NCBI RefSeq assembly: GCF_004366375.1
Contig: NZ_SOEF01000006.1
Coordinates: 1 to 64,000, forward strand
Direction: 5' to 3'
Source: Halanaerobium congolense
GTDB lineage: Bacteria; Bacillota; Halanaerobiia; Halanaerobiales; Halanaerobiaceae
Length of the DNA: 64,000 bases
Part shown: positions 18,296 through 27,071 of the stretch, piece after piece
How positions within the stretch are numbered: the stretch's first letter is position 1
Layout: every line of letters begins with the position of its first letter
Notes under the pieces: generated by a model
Database searches by the model: none
What the model saw: only the letters and a program-made list of their open reading frames with translations
Told to the model about the DNA's origin: nothing
Program-made: the position numbers and the translations under genes

Positions 18296-20518
18296 ATGAA
18301 AAAAAGTACCAGATTATTTGAGTTATATAAATACCTAGTTGATCAGAAAGGGCCTGTATCTATCCAGGTTCTTTCTGAAATTCTGGATGTAAGCAGCAGA
18401 ACAATTCGCTATGACCTGAATGAGATTGAAGATTTGATTCAAAAATATGAATTAAAGCTGACTAAAAAACCAAATTTCGGTGTGCTTTTAGAAGGAGAAG
18501 CAGAAGAGCAGTTTAAAGTTTTTGCAGAGTTTAATGATTTTTACAACAGCCGTCATTTTCGTTCTGCCAAAATGAGGAAATACCTTATCTTATATAGACT
18601 TTTCCAAAAAAAAGAACCAATTTTAATTTTTGAACTGGCTGATCTTTTAGATGTGAGTTCGACAACAGTAAGCAAGGATTTGGATCAGGTGGAAAATTGG
18701 CTGACTAAAAAAAATCTGGCTTTAATCAGGCGCAGAAATTACGGAGTTCAAATTGAAGGTGCAGAAATTGATATCAGACATGCAATGAAAAGTCTGCTCA
18801 ATGAAAGCTATGAAACTGGCAATATGATTGAACTATTAAATAAGAGCAATAAAAAGGTTGATTTTAAAAGCCGCTTAGAGCACGGATATGATGAAGAAAT
18901 AAAAAATCTTTTAGGTGAGCTCAATTTGGAAGAAATTGAGTCAGTTGTCAAAATGGCAGAAAAAGAACTCGGTATTCGCTTTACTGATAGTGCATTTACC
19001 GGTCTGATCGTTCATGTAGCTTTTGCTATTTCTCGTCTTTTAGCAGAACAGGACATAAAGATCGACCCTGAAAGATTGAAAATGATTAAAAAGAAAAATG
19101 AATTTGAGATTGCCAGAAAAATAGGAGATTTACTGGAAGAAAAATTCCCGGTAGAAATTCCAAAAGATGAGATTGGATTTATTACGATTCATCTTTTAGG
19201 AGCAAAAATGAGAGAAGGAAAAGCAAGCAGTGAGTTAAAGGAAGATGAGCTTGAATATCTGGTTAAAGAAATGATAAGAGTTGTAGAAAAATATTTTTCT
19301 ACCAGTTTTGCTGGAGATCAGAAACTATATTCAGGTCTTCTTGTTCACCTGCAGGCAATTGTCAACCGGATTATTTTTAATCTACCAATTCAGAATCCGC
19401 TGCTGGAAGATATTAAAGAAAAGTACGGCGAGGTTTTTGAAGCTTCAAAACTGGCAGCGAGGCTGATTCAGAGTGAATTTTATGTCGAAATCAGTGAAGA
19501 CGAGGTTGGATACCTGACTATTCATTTTGGTGCTGCTCTGGAGAGAATTAATTTTCAAAAAAGGAAAAAGGCAAAGGTTGCAATTGTTTGCTCCAGTGGA
19601 GTTGGAACCACCAATCTTCTGGAAGTCCGTCTAAAAAATGAGTTTAAAGCAATTGAGATAGTTGACAGCCTCTCCAGTCTGGATTTGGAGGACAATGAGA
19701 TTCTAAAAGAAATTGATTTTGTAATTTCTACAATCCCTTTAAGTTTGGAAGCAAAGGATGTAATTGAGGTTAATCCATTTTTAGAGGAAAATGATATTGA
19801 AAAAATTAAAGACTATCTTCAGCAGAGAAAAATGGAATATGGGATTTTTAATGAAGAGAAGCAAAAAGTCAGTTCAGAACAGAAGCCGGTGGACTATGAG
19901 TCCCTGCTGGCAGAAAATACTGGTCTGGAGCCGGAAGAAATTATTGAGCTGTTGAGACCTTTTTTGGATAAAGAGCGGATTCCAGCAGCTTTAGAGAAAA
20001 TCAGGGATTATTTTGCTGCTGAAAAAATGAAAAGAGAAGCTGGAACTGGCCTAAAAGACAGGAAAAAAGATCTTTTAAAGCTGTTTAAAAGGGATCAGAT
20101 TAAAATTATAGAAAGAGCAGCTGACTGGAAAGAAGCAATTAAAGAAGCTGGTAGTCTGCTTTTAGCTAAAGACTTAATTGAGCCCCGCTATATTAAAAGG
20201 ATGATCGAAATTGTAGAAGATAAGGGGCCCTATATTGCAATTGCTCCCGAAATCTGTCTGGCCCACGCTGGAATAGAAGATGGTGTCAAAGAGTCAGCGA
20301 TTAGTCTGCTGGTAATTAAAAAAGGAATTAAACTCGGCCATCAATTTGACCCAATAAAATTTATTTTTGTGCTGGCACCAATAGATAAAAAATCTCATAT
20401 GCCGGCACTGACAGATATTATGGAATTTGCAAACAACAGAAAATTAATGGATGATCTTTTAGCGGCAGAATCTGAGGGTGCTGCATATAAACTGTTGCAG
20501 AATAATTTTAATAAATAA
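18296..20518 (+). CDS. PRD-containing transcriptional regulator (MtlR/BglG family) with EIIB and EIIA domains
   Basis: A 740-residue PTS-controlled activator. In order: an HTH domain (residues 1-60, ISIQVLSEILDVSSRTIRYD-like), a second HTH near 90-140 (DVSSTTVSKDLDQV), two PRD domains (about 190-300 and 310-415) with phosphorylatable histidines (VHVAF, IHLLG, VHLQA, IHFGA), an EIIB domain with cysteine CSSGVGTTN near 433, and an EIIA domain from about 595 with its histidine in CLAHAGIEDGV. The ATG comes one base after the IIC stop with no good ribosome site, so it relies on translational coupling. It probably activates its own operon according to transport and HPr phosphorylation. Confidence 0.92.
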   Translation: MKKSTRLFELYKYLVDQKGPVSIQVLSEILDVSSRTIRYDLNEIEDLIQKYELKLTKKPNFGVLLEGEAEEQFKVFAEFNDFYNSRHFRSAKMRKYLILYRLFQKKEPILIFELADLLDVSSTTVSKDLDQVENWLTKKNLALIRRRNYGVQIEGAEIDIRHAMKSLLNESYETGNMIELLNKSNKKVDFKSRLEHGYDEEIKNLLGELNLEEIESVVKMAEKELGIRFTDSAFTGLIVHVAFAISRLLAEQDIKIDPERLKMIKKKNEFEIARKIGDLLEEKFPVEIPKDEIGFITIHLLGAKMREGKASSELKEDELEYLVKEMIRVVEKYFSTSFAGDQKLYSGLLVHLQAIVNRIIFNLPIQNPLLEDIKEKYGEVFEASKLAARLIQSEFYVEISEDEVGYLTIHFGAALERINFQKRKKAKVAIVCSSGVGTTNLLEVRLKNEFKAIEIVDSLSSLDLEDNEILKEIDFVISTIPLSLEAKDVIEVNPFLEENDIEKIKDYLQQRKMEYGIFNEEKQKVSSEQKPVDYESLLAENTGLEPEEIIELLRPFLDKERIPAALEKIRDYFAAEKMKREAGTGLKDRKKDLLKLFKRDQIKIIERAADWKEAIKEAGSLLLAKDLIEPRYIKRMIEIVEDKGPYIAIAPEICLAHAGIEDGVKESAISLLVIKKGIKLGHQFDPIKFIFVLAPIDKKSHMPALTDIMEFANNRKLMDDLLAAESEGAAYKLLQNNFNK

Positions 20519-20570
20519 GATAATGTTAAAAATATGGAGATCTTCAATTAAATCTAGAAAGGATGCTAAA

Positions 20571-20840
20571 ATGACAGTAGAAAAAAATGTTGAAATAACT
20601 AATGAAACCGGACTTCATGCCAGACCTGCTTCAAAATTTGTTCAAAAAGTAGGAACTTTTAAATCTGATGTAACGATTATTTATGGAGAAAAAGAAGTTA
20701 ATGCCAAAAGTATAATGGGGGTTTTGAGTCTGGGAGTAAGTCAGGGTAATGAAATAATAATTAAATGTAAAGGTGAAGATGCAGAAACTGCACTGGAAGA
20801 ATTAGTTAACTTTCTTCATGAACAGATGGCAGAAGAATAG
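20571..20840 (+). CDS. HPr-family phosphocarrier protein
   Basis: Carries phosphate from enzyme I to the PTS IIA. The 89-residue protein keeps the histidine-15 region NETGLHARPASKF and a serine-46 region AKSIMGVLSLG that HPr kinase would modify. I use the ATG at 20571 because AAAGGATG precedes it; an in-frame upstream start overlaps the regulator gene and adds a non-HPr tail. Its place inside a sugar-specific operon, without ptsI, suggests a dedicated copy rather than the housekeeping HPr. Confidence 0.92.
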   Translation: MTVEKNVEITNETGLHARPASKFVQKVGTFKSDVTIIYGEKEVNAKSIMGVLSLGVSQGNEIIIKCKGEDAETALEELVNFLHEQMAEE

Positions 20841-20853
20841 AGGAGGGAAATAA

Positions 20854-22812
20854 ATGCTGCAAAAAATTGCTGATACAGTTAGAGCTCTTTCTGCAGATGC
20901 AGTTGAATATGCCGGTTCTGGACATGCTGGAATGCCTCTGGGATGTGCAGAAATTGGTGCCTATCTTTTTGCAGAGGAAATGAAATATAATCCTGAAGCC
21001 CCTGATTGGTTTAATAGAGATCGTCTGATTTTATCTGCCGGACACGGTTCAATTTGGCTTTATTCACTGCTTCATCTCAGCGGTTATGACTTGAGTCTTG
21101 AAGACCTAAAAAAGTATAGGAAATTTCATTCTAAAACTCCAGGACATCCAGAATATGGGCTAACTCCTGGAGTTGAAATGACTACTGGACCTTTAGGTCA
21201 GGGGCTTGCTCATGCTGTTGGAATTGCATTTGCTGAAGAAATTTTAGCTGAAAAATACAATAAAGAGAATTATAAGTTAATTGATCATTATACCTATGTG
21301 GTAGCTGGTGATGGAGATTTAATGGAAGGAATAAGCTATGAGGCAGCCTCGCTGGCAGGTAGTCTGGAGCTTGATAAATTAATTGTTATTTATGATAATA
21401 ATGGGGTTTCAATTGATGGACCAACTGAAATAACTTTTATAGATGATATTAAAAAAAGGTTTGAGTCTGCTAACTGGCAGGTTATTTCTGATGTTGATGG
21501 GAGCAGCTTTTCTGATTTAGAAGCTGCATTTAAAAAAGCAAAAGCAGAACAGAAGAGACCGACTTTAATAGTTGCAGATACTGTTATAGCAAAAGGAATT
21601 GCTGGCAAAGAAGGTGACAGTTCCGCCCATGCCTCACCACTCGGGAAAGAAGAGATAATTGAAATGAAGAAGAAAGCCGGACTGCCGACAGGAGATTTTG
21701 AGGTTCCAGAAAAGGTCTATGAATATTTTAGTGATTACCTGGCTGAACTGAAAAAAGAATTTGCTGAGTGGAAGGAACTTGAAAGTAACTATGAGGCAGA
21801 ATTTGAGAAAGAATATCAGGAATTAATGTCGGGAATTGAGCTTGAGGCAGATTTCGATTTAGATGTTTTAGATGTTCAGGAAAAAGAGGGGAAGCCGATT
21901 AGAAATTATGCAGGTGAATATTATCAACTGCTGGCCGAAAAGCTTCCTTATTTAGTTGGAGGAACAGCTGATCTCTCTGCTTCGACAAGAATCAATCTGG
22001 ATCAGTATCCGGATATTAAAAGAGGTTATTTTGCCGGCAGGAACATTAAATTTGGAATTAGAGAACATGCAATGGCAGCGGCAGCAGGTGGAATAATGCT
22101 GCATGGCGGTTTAAGACCTGTGACTGCAACTTATTTAACCTTTTCTGATTATATGCGGCCTTCAATCAGGATGGCAGCTCTGATGGGGTTACCGGTAATT
22201 TACGTGTTCACACATGATTCTATTTATGTTGGTGAAGATGGTCCTACTCATCAGCCGATAGAGCAGCTTGAATCTTTAAGAATGATTCCGGGTCTGAGAG
22301 TTATTAGACCTGCCACAGAAACTGAAGTGAAGTTGGCCTGGAAGGCTGCAGTTGAGGAAAAGAATAAGCCAGTAATTTTAGTGATGGCCCGTCAGAATGT
22401 TAATGCTTATGAAAAGGAAATATCGGCAGCAGAATTTGAAAAAGGAGCCTTTGTAGTTTCTGGTGAAGCTGAACCGGATATTGCTGTTATGGCTTCCGGT
22501 AGTGAAATTGAAACCGCTCTGGAGGTTAAAGAACTGCTAAAAAGAGATTACAGAGTTCGAATAATTTCTGTACCTGAAAAAGAAAAATTATATCAAAATC
22601 AAAATTATTTGGAGCTGCTGCTCCAAAATGTTAAATTAAGTGTGGCGGTAGAAGCTGGTAATCCAACTGGTTGGTACAGAATTTTAAGAGGAAGTGCTCT
22701 AATTTTTGGTGTTGAAGAGTTTGGCTTTAGTGCTGCTGGAGATGAAATAGCTGCAGAATTTGGATTGACAGCAGAAAAGATAGCAGAAAAAATCAAAAAA
22801 TATTTAAGCTAA
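20854..22812 (+). CDS. tkt: Transketolase
   Basis: Moves two-carbon units between ketose and aldose phosphates with thiamine diphosphate. The 652-residue product is a full single-chain enzyme: SGHAGMPLGCAEIGAYLF at the N-terminal TPP site, GPLGQGLAHAVGIAFAE, the Mg/TPP motif GDGDLMEG...NNGVSIDG, and the pyrimidine-domain GIREHAMAAAAGGIMLHGG and HDSIYVGEDGPTHQPIEQ. The ATG follows AGGAGGG, 13 bases after the HPr gene. As last gene of the PTS operon it suggests that the imported sugar is turned into a pentulose phosphate. Confidence 0.95.
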   Translation: MLQKIADTVRALSADAVEYAGSGHAGMPLGCAEIGAYLFAEEMKYNPEAPDWFNRDRLILSAGHGSIWLYSLLHLSGYDLSLEDLKKYRKFHSKTPGHPEYGLTPGVEMTTGPLGQGLAHAVGIAFAEEILAEKYNKENYKLIDHYTYVVAGDGDLMEGISYEAASLAGSLELDKLIVIYDNNGVSIDGPTEITFIDDIKKRFESANWQVISDVDGSSFSDLEAAFKKAKAEQKRPTLIVADTVIAKGIAGKEGDSSAHASPLGKEEIIEMKKKAGLPTGDFEVPEKVYEYFSDYLAELKKEFAEWKELESNYEAEFEKEYQELMSGIELEADFDLDVLDVQEKEGKPIRNYAGEYYQLLAEKLPYLVGGTADLSASTRINLDQYPDIKRGYFAGRNIKFGIREHAMAAAAGGIMLHGGLRPVTATYLTFSDYMRPSIRMAALMGLPVIYVFTHDSIYVGEDGPTHQPIEQLESLRMIPGLRVIRPATETEVKLAWKAAVEEKNKPVILVMARQNVNAYEKEISAAEFEKGAFVVSGEAEPDIAVMASGSEIETALEVKELLKRDYRVRIISVPEKEKLYQNQNYLELLLQNVKLSVAVEAGNPTGWYRILRGSALIFGVEEFGFSAAGDEIAAEFGLTAEKIAEKIKKYLS

Positions 22813-22828
22813 GAAGTTAATATTAATT

Positions 22829-22882
22829 AGAACTAAAAGGCTGTACAATGATTATGACAGCAGTTTTAGTTCTTTTATTTTT
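22829..22882 (+). terminator. Terminator of the PTS-transketolase operon
   Basis: AGAACTAAAA pairs with TTTTAGTTCT, with an inner CTGT/ACAG stem, followed by a T-rich tail. Confidence 0.75.
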
Positions 22883-22890
22883 GATTATAT

Positions 22891-22916
22891 CTTTAATATT
22901 ACCTGTAATATTAAAG
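22891..22916. promoter_or_regulatory. Perfect 12-base inverted repeat upstream of the PH-domain gene
   Basis: CTTTAATATTAC and GTAATATTAAAG flank a 2-base centre. It is either a repressor operator or a weak AT hairpin. It ends 80 bases before the gene. No regulator is identified. Confidence 0.4.
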
Positions 22917-22996
22917 GATTATTCTTTGTATTATAGAATTATAATAAGTAGATAAAATAATAAAAATTTTAATTATAGAATATCAGGAGGTTGAAT

Positions 22997-23377
22997 ATGG
23001 GATTATTAGACGGAATTCTCGGAAATGCAGGAGAAGTTGAAATAGAGAAATTGGAAAAAGAGTTAGCAGAAATAATAATTGAAGGAGAAAAGATTGAAAG
23101 TGGATATAATGTATTGAGAGACTATTTTGTTTTTACAGATAAAAGGTTGATTTTAGTAGATAAACAGGGAGTTACCGGTAAAAAAATAGAATACCACACA
23201 ATACCTTATAAAAACATTCGTCATTTTAGTATTGAATCAGCGGGAACCTTTGATCGAGATGCTGAACTTAAACTTTGGACAGCAGGTCTTACTGAACCCA
23301 TTGAAAAAAAATTTGGCAAAAAATCTAGTGATATTTTAAAGATTCAACGAACTTTAGCTAATTATATTTTAAAGTAA
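22997..23377 (+). CDS. Bacterial PH-domain protein (YvbH/bPH_1-like)
   Basis: A 126-residue soluble protein in which nearly the whole length (about 20-125) is a bacterial pleckstrin-homology domain, with the typical NVLRDYFVFTDKRLILVDKQ, the basic IEYHTIPYKNIRHFSIE and ELKLWTAG strands. Function in this family is unknown. I take the ATG at 22997 because AGGAGG ends six bases before it; an in-frame TTG at 22991 overlaps that site. It stands alone, 33 bases before the DASS transporter gene. Confidence 0.85.
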   Translation: MGLLDGILGNAGEVEIEKLEKELAEIIIEGEKIESGYNVLRDYFVFTDKRLILVDKQGVTGKKIEYHTIPYKNIRHFSIESAGTFDRDAELKLWTAGLTEPIEKKFGKKSSDILKIQRTLANYILK

Positions 23378-23416
23378 CTTTATTTTAATTGTCTAATATG
23401 ATAGGAGGTTGTGGTG

Positions 23417-24886
23417 ATGAAAAATGACGGTAGATATATGGTAGATAATTTTGGAATAGATATGAATAAAATTAAAATAATCATATTAGGACCTCTTGCG
23501 TTTTTAATAATTTTATTAGTACCACTATCAGTCATAGACATGCAGGCCCGAGGGGGTCTTGGAATATTAATTTGGATGGCCCTGTGGTGGACAAGTGGTA
23601 ATATATCTGTTGTAATTACAGCCTTAGTTCCAATTTTTGTGACAACCTTTATTCCGATTGCTCCAGTTGCTGAAATAGTAAATGTTTTCAGCCACCGAAT
23701 TGTATTTCTAATAGCAGGAAGCTGTGCAATGGGAGCAGCCTGGCAGCGGTGGGGCCTTGCTCGAAGATTATCTTTAAAAATATTATCTTTGATCGGCAAT
23801 AGTGCAAGAAAACAGATTTGGGCCTGGTTTTTGATTTCTGCGACCTTAAGTTCAATAATTGCAGATACAGTTACTGCAGCTGTTTTTGTGCCTGTTGCTG
23901 TGACTTTATTAAAATATCTTGGTTATGATTCTAATTCTAAACGCTGGAATAATCCAGCTGCAACTAATATTTTGTTAGCAATTGCCTGGGGTGCCTCAAT
24001 AGGTAGTCTGCCTACACCGCTTGGTGGAGGTCAAAACTTATTGATTTATGAATTTCTTTCCGAGGCAGTTGGCAGAAAAATATATTTTTATGAATGGACA
24101 ATTAGAATGCTGCCTTTTACTTTGATTTTCATTCCTTTTATTGGCTTCTATATTAGTCATATTTTGCAAAAAAAAGATATGAAATTACCTGGAACAAAAG
24201 AAATATACAAAAAAGAATTGAAAAAAATGGGGAGTTTAAGTAAAGGAGAGTTGTTTTCGGCTTTAGTTTTTATAATAGCAGTAGCAGCAGCTTTTTTAGA
24301 GCCAATATATACTCAATTATTTCCATTTTTGGATCCTGCTTTCATATTTTTTAGTCTGGCTTTTTTATTGTTTTTTATTCCAACAGAAGAAGAGGAAAAT
24401 GTTCTTTCAATTAAAAGTATGAGATATTTTCCAATAACTGTTTTAATTGTTTGGCCGAGTGCTTTAGCACTGGCTAAAGTTCTTGAATTTTCAGGTTTAG
24501 CAGAAATTTTAAGTTCATTATTGACTTTTTTTGTTGATGGTCATGGTATCATACCATTTTTGATTTTTGGTGGTGTTACAGCATTTTTAACAAATATTTC
24601 TACTAATACTGCGTCGGCTGCTTTATTAATGCCAATAATTATTAAACTTTTTATTTCCCAGAACATAAATCCAGTTCCTATTATTTTATTACTTACAGTT
24701 TCGGTTAATTTGTCTTTTGCAATTGCTTCTGGTAATGGCTGCCTGGCTGTTAGTGCAGGTTATGGAGTTAACTTAAAAACAATGTTTAAACATGGAGTCA
24801 TTATTGCTTTTTTTGGTTTCCTGATTTCAACTGGATTAGCATATTTGCTTGATAATTTATTTAGTTGGTGGGGAATTTTGATTTAA
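23417..24886 (+). CDS. DASS/SLC13-family anion:sodium symporter
   Basis: A 489-residue inner-membrane carrier of the divalent-anion:Na+ symporter family, importing dicarboxylates, citrate or sulfate. About 11-12 transmembrane segments are present. The two hairpin/NT-type motifs are recognisable at AWGASIGSLPTPLGGGQNLL in the first half and at FLTNISTNTASAALLMPII in the second. AGGAGG precedes the ATG at 23417 by eight bases; upstream GTG codons are too close to that site. Substrate unresolved. Confidence 0.86.
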   Translation: MKNDGRYMVDNFGIDMNKIKIIILGPLAFLIILLVPLSVIDMQARGGLGILIWMALWWTSGNISVVITALVPIFVTTFIPIAPVAEIVNVFSHRIVFLIAGSCAMGAAWQRWGLARRLSLKILSLIGNSARKQIWAWFLISATLSSIIADTVTAAVFVPVAVTLLKYLGYDSNSKRWNNPAATNILLAIAWGASIGSLPTPLGGGQNLLIYEFLSEAVGRKIYFYEWTIRMLPFTLIFIPFIGFYISHILQKKDMKLPGTKEIYKKELKKMGSLSKGELFSALVFIIAVAAAFLEPIYTQLFPFLDPAFIFFSLAFLLFFIPTEEEENVLSIKSMRYFPITVLIVWPSALALAKVLEFSGLAEILSSLLTFFVDGHGIIPFLIFGGVTAFLTNISTNTASAALLMPIIIKLFISQNINPVPIILLLTVSVNLSFAIASGNGCLAVSAGYGVNLKTMFKHGVIIAFFGFLISTGLAYLLDNLFSWWGILI

Positions 24887-24914
24887 TAGATATTAAAATA
24901 ATTACTATAAAAAT

Positions 24915-24942
24915 AAGAATCCGCTGTTCAGCGGATTCTTTA
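24915..24942. terminator. Bidirectional terminator between the DASS transporter and yaaA
   Basis: AAGAATCCGCTG and CAGCGGATTCTT form a perfect 12-base stem with a 2-base loop and T/A runs on each side, between convergent genes. Confidence 0.88.
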
Positions 24943-24959
24943 ATAAAAGTAATTGAATA

Positions 24960-25697
24960 TTATTTTTCAAATGGTTTAATAAAATAGAATTCATTTTCAT
25001 TAGAATGTTCTTTATTGTATTGATAACCATCTAAATCTATCTTTTTAATTTCATCAATGCTCTCAACCTGATTTTTAACTAGTTCATTCAGCAGTTTACC
25101 ACGATTATGTTTAACATAATAACCCACGGTTTTAAGGCTGCCATCCTCTTTTTCTTCTTTAAAATAAAAGTCAATTATTTTTCCTCGATAATTATCTTCT
25201 ACAACTTTACTATATTCATTTGAAGCTAAATTAATAATTAAATCAATATCATCAAAATAATCTTTCATTATATCTTGCCAGTACTCATTGAGATTAATTC
25301 CATTAGGTTTAAGCCTCATTTCTAATCTGTAGGGCCAAATCTCAGTGTCTGAATGAAGGGGACCATACATTGGAGAAATTATAATAAGCTTTTCCTGCAT
25401 ATATGAAAACTGATCTTTATTGTAGCTATCTAAATCAATTTGCTTAAATGCGGAACCATTATAACATTCAATAGCCGGGAGAGTTTGATCATCATAGCTA
25501 TGTTCTTGATACAGCTCATAGGTTCTATCTAAAAGATTACCTTGAATATCTAATTCTTTTTTTAGTTCTTCTTTTGATAAAGATTTAAGATAATCGAATA
25601 ATTCTTTAGTCATTTCTTCTTTTAAAATATTTCTACCTTTTTCTTCTCTTTTTCTTTCGTGGTTTTGAGTTTTGCTTGGTGATAAAATTATTTTCAC
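24960..25697 (-). CDS. yaaA: YaaA family protein (peroxide stress response, DUF328)
   Basis: A 245-residue protein of the YaaA family. In E. coli, YaaA lowers free iron during peroxide stress and binds DNA; biochemical activity in Firmicutes is unproven. Visible signatures are the N-terminal MKIILSPSKTQ, the segment ECYNGSAFKQIDLDSY, SPMYGPLHSDTEIWPYRLEM and the C-terminal NLASNEYSKVV. The start is GTG after AAGGAAGG. Convergent with the DASS gene, divergent from larE across a long gap. Confidence 0.9.
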   Translation of the reverse strand: MKIILSPSKTQNHERKREEKGRNILKEEMTKELFDYLKSLSKEELKKELDIQGNLLDRTYELYQEHSYDDQTLPAIECYNGSAFKQIDLDSYNKDQFSYMQEKLIIISPMYGPLHSDTEIWPYRLEMRLKPNGINLNEYWQDIMKDYFDDIDLIINLASNEYSKVVEDNYRGKIIDFYFKEEKEDGSLKTVGYYVKHNRGKLLNELVKNQVESIDEIKKIDLDGYQYNKEHSNENEFYFIKPFEK

Positions 25698-25923
25698 AGT
25701 ATCCTTCCTTTCTTTATCTTAAATAAATTATTTTCTTACTTAATTATATTCAAGATAAGATAGTTTATCCCTTTAAAAGATAGTATTATCATTAATAAAA
25801 GATTCAATTGCATTGATATAATTTTTCTTAATTTAATCCTGATTATCAAAATTTTTTAAATTTTTTGACAGGCGATCAGTAGTCTTTTTTAGTAATTTTA
25901 TTTGAAAAAGTTGATAAATTTCG

Positions 25924-25952
25924 TTTCAATTTATAGATAAGTCTGCTATAAT
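25924..25952 (+). promoter_or_regulatory. Extended -10 promoter for the hairpin RNA
   Basis: TTTCAA (25924-25929) and TATAAT (25947-25952) are 17 bases apart, and TG stands one base before the -10 box. Transcription would begin seven or eight bases later, which is exactly the start of the hairpin at 25960. Confidence 0.6.
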
Positions 25953-25959
25953 TAATCAC

Positions 25960-26034
25960 AGGTGAAACAACTCCTTTTTGGTTTTTTGTGGTGAATTAAT
26001 TATACCAAAAATCGGAGCTTGTTTCACCTTTTTT
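25960..26034 (+). ncRNA. Candidate small hairpin RNA with its own promoter and terminator
   Basis: AGGTGAAACAA (25960-25970) pairs with TTGTTTCACCT (26019-26029), CTCC with GGAG, and TTTTTGGT with ACCAAAAA, leaving only small bulges and a loop of about 21 bases. A run of six T ends it. With the promoter just upstream this gives a transcript of about 70-75 bases that is almost entirely one hairpin. It has no reading frame of note. It could equally be an attenuator for a longer transcript. I do not recognise the family. Confidence 0.5.
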
Positions 26035-26042
26035 GCGTAATC

Positions 26043-26105
26043 TGTTGATAACTAATTCTCATCAGTTTTGAAGGAGAATTATCCACAAATTTGCCTGTTG
26101 ATAAC
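26043..26105. promoter_or_regulatory. Cluster of DnaA-box-like sites
   Basis: TTATCCACA (26079-26087) matches the DnaA-box consensus exactly. It is flanked by two TGTTGATAA sites (26043-26051 and 26097-26105), whose complement TTATCAACA differs from the consensus by one base. Three sites in 63 bases lie in the 555-base gene-free region between yaaA and larE (25698-26252), which also has very AT-rich stretches. No dnaA gene is nearby. It may bind DnaA for gene control or titration; it is not shown to be an origin. Confidence 0.45.
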
Positions 26106-26252
26106 TTTTGATTTGTTTCTAAATAAAAAATGGAGAAACTCATTCTATTTATATCTTTTCTTTACAACTTTAATTTTATATAATAAGATTAACAAATTAT
26201 TTAATTTGGTCAATTTCTTAAATTCAGAATAACACAATAGGGAGGATTTTTA

Positions 26253-27071
26253 ATGACAACAGCAACCACAAAAGCTAAATACAATTTATTAATTGATAAT
26301 TTAAAAGAGCTGGAACCATTTGTGATAGCTTTTTCAGGAGGGGTAGACAGTACCTTTTTAACAGCGGCTGCTCAAGAAGCTGGGGTGGAATTTGAAGCAG
26401 TTACTGTTAACAGCCCCTTTGTTCCGGATAGAGAAATAAAAGAGGTTGAAAATTTAGTTCGGTCAATGGACTTTAAGCACCAGCAAATGTCAATCGAGCT
26501 TCAGGAGTTAAAAAAGGCTGCAGATAATACAGCTGAACGATGTTATTACTGTAAAAAAGTAATTTTTGACAAGATTATAAATTATGCAAATGGGAAAACA
26601 GTAATTGAAGGTTCTAATCTAGATGATACAGGTGACTACAGGCCGGGTCGTAAAGCTTTAAAAGAACTTGGGATTAAAAGTCCACTACTTAAGGTTGAAC
26701 TGACCAAAAAAGAAATTAGAATGCTTTCTAAAGAATTGGGTTTAAGTACCTGGGATAAACCAAGCCTTTCCTGTTTAGCTACCCGTGTTTCTTATGATAA
26801 TCAAATTACAGCTGAGAGATTAGAAAAAATAGAGCTGGCAGAAGAACTGCTGCGCCGAAATGGTTTCCACCAGTTTAGAGTGCGGGATCATAATAATCTG
26901 GCCCGGATAGAATTATCTGAAGCTGATCGAGAAAAAATTTTAGATTTGAATTTAATGGATAAATTGTCTGATAAATTACAGAAATTAGGATTCCAATATG
27001 TTACTTTGGACTTGTCAGCTTATAAAAGTGGAAGTATGAATAAGGAAATTCTGGAGGCTAAAGATGAATAA
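26253..27071 (+). CDS. larE: ATP-dependent sacrificial sulfur transferase LarE
   Basis: Adds sulfur to the pyridinium dicarboxylate precursor of the nickel-pincer nucleotide used by lactate racemase and related enzymes. The 272-residue protein has the PP-loop ATP site FSGGVDSTFLTAAA near residue 28. Cysteines lie in RCYYCKKVIFDKI near 90 and in SLSCLATRVSYD near 172; the last is at the sulfur-donor position of the family. The presence of extra cysteines leaves open a [4Fe-4S]-type LarE that is not consumed. The ATG follows GGGAGG. It overlaps larB by eight bases. Confidence 0.92.
   Translation: MTTATTKAKYNLLIDNLKELEPFVIAFSGGVDSTFLTAAAQEAGVEFEAVTVNSPFVPDREIKEVENLVRSMDFKHQQMSIELQELKKAADNTAERCYYCKKVIFDKIINYANGKTVIEGSNLDDTGDYRPGRKALKELGIKSPLLKVELTKKEIRMLSKELGLSTWDKPSLSCLATRVSYDNQITAERLEKIELAEELLRRNGFHQFRVRDHNNLARIELSEADREKILDLNLMDKLSDKLQKLGFQYVTLDLSAYKSGSMNKEILEAKDE

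Noticed and set aside
20478-20570. Longer HPr start overlapping the regulator gene
   Set aside because: The extra 31 residues do not resemble HPr, and the ATG at 20571 has its own ribosome site.
26043-26105. Calling the DnaA-box cluster the replication origin
   Set aside because: Three sites without dnaA, dnaN or a demonstrated skew switch are not enough.
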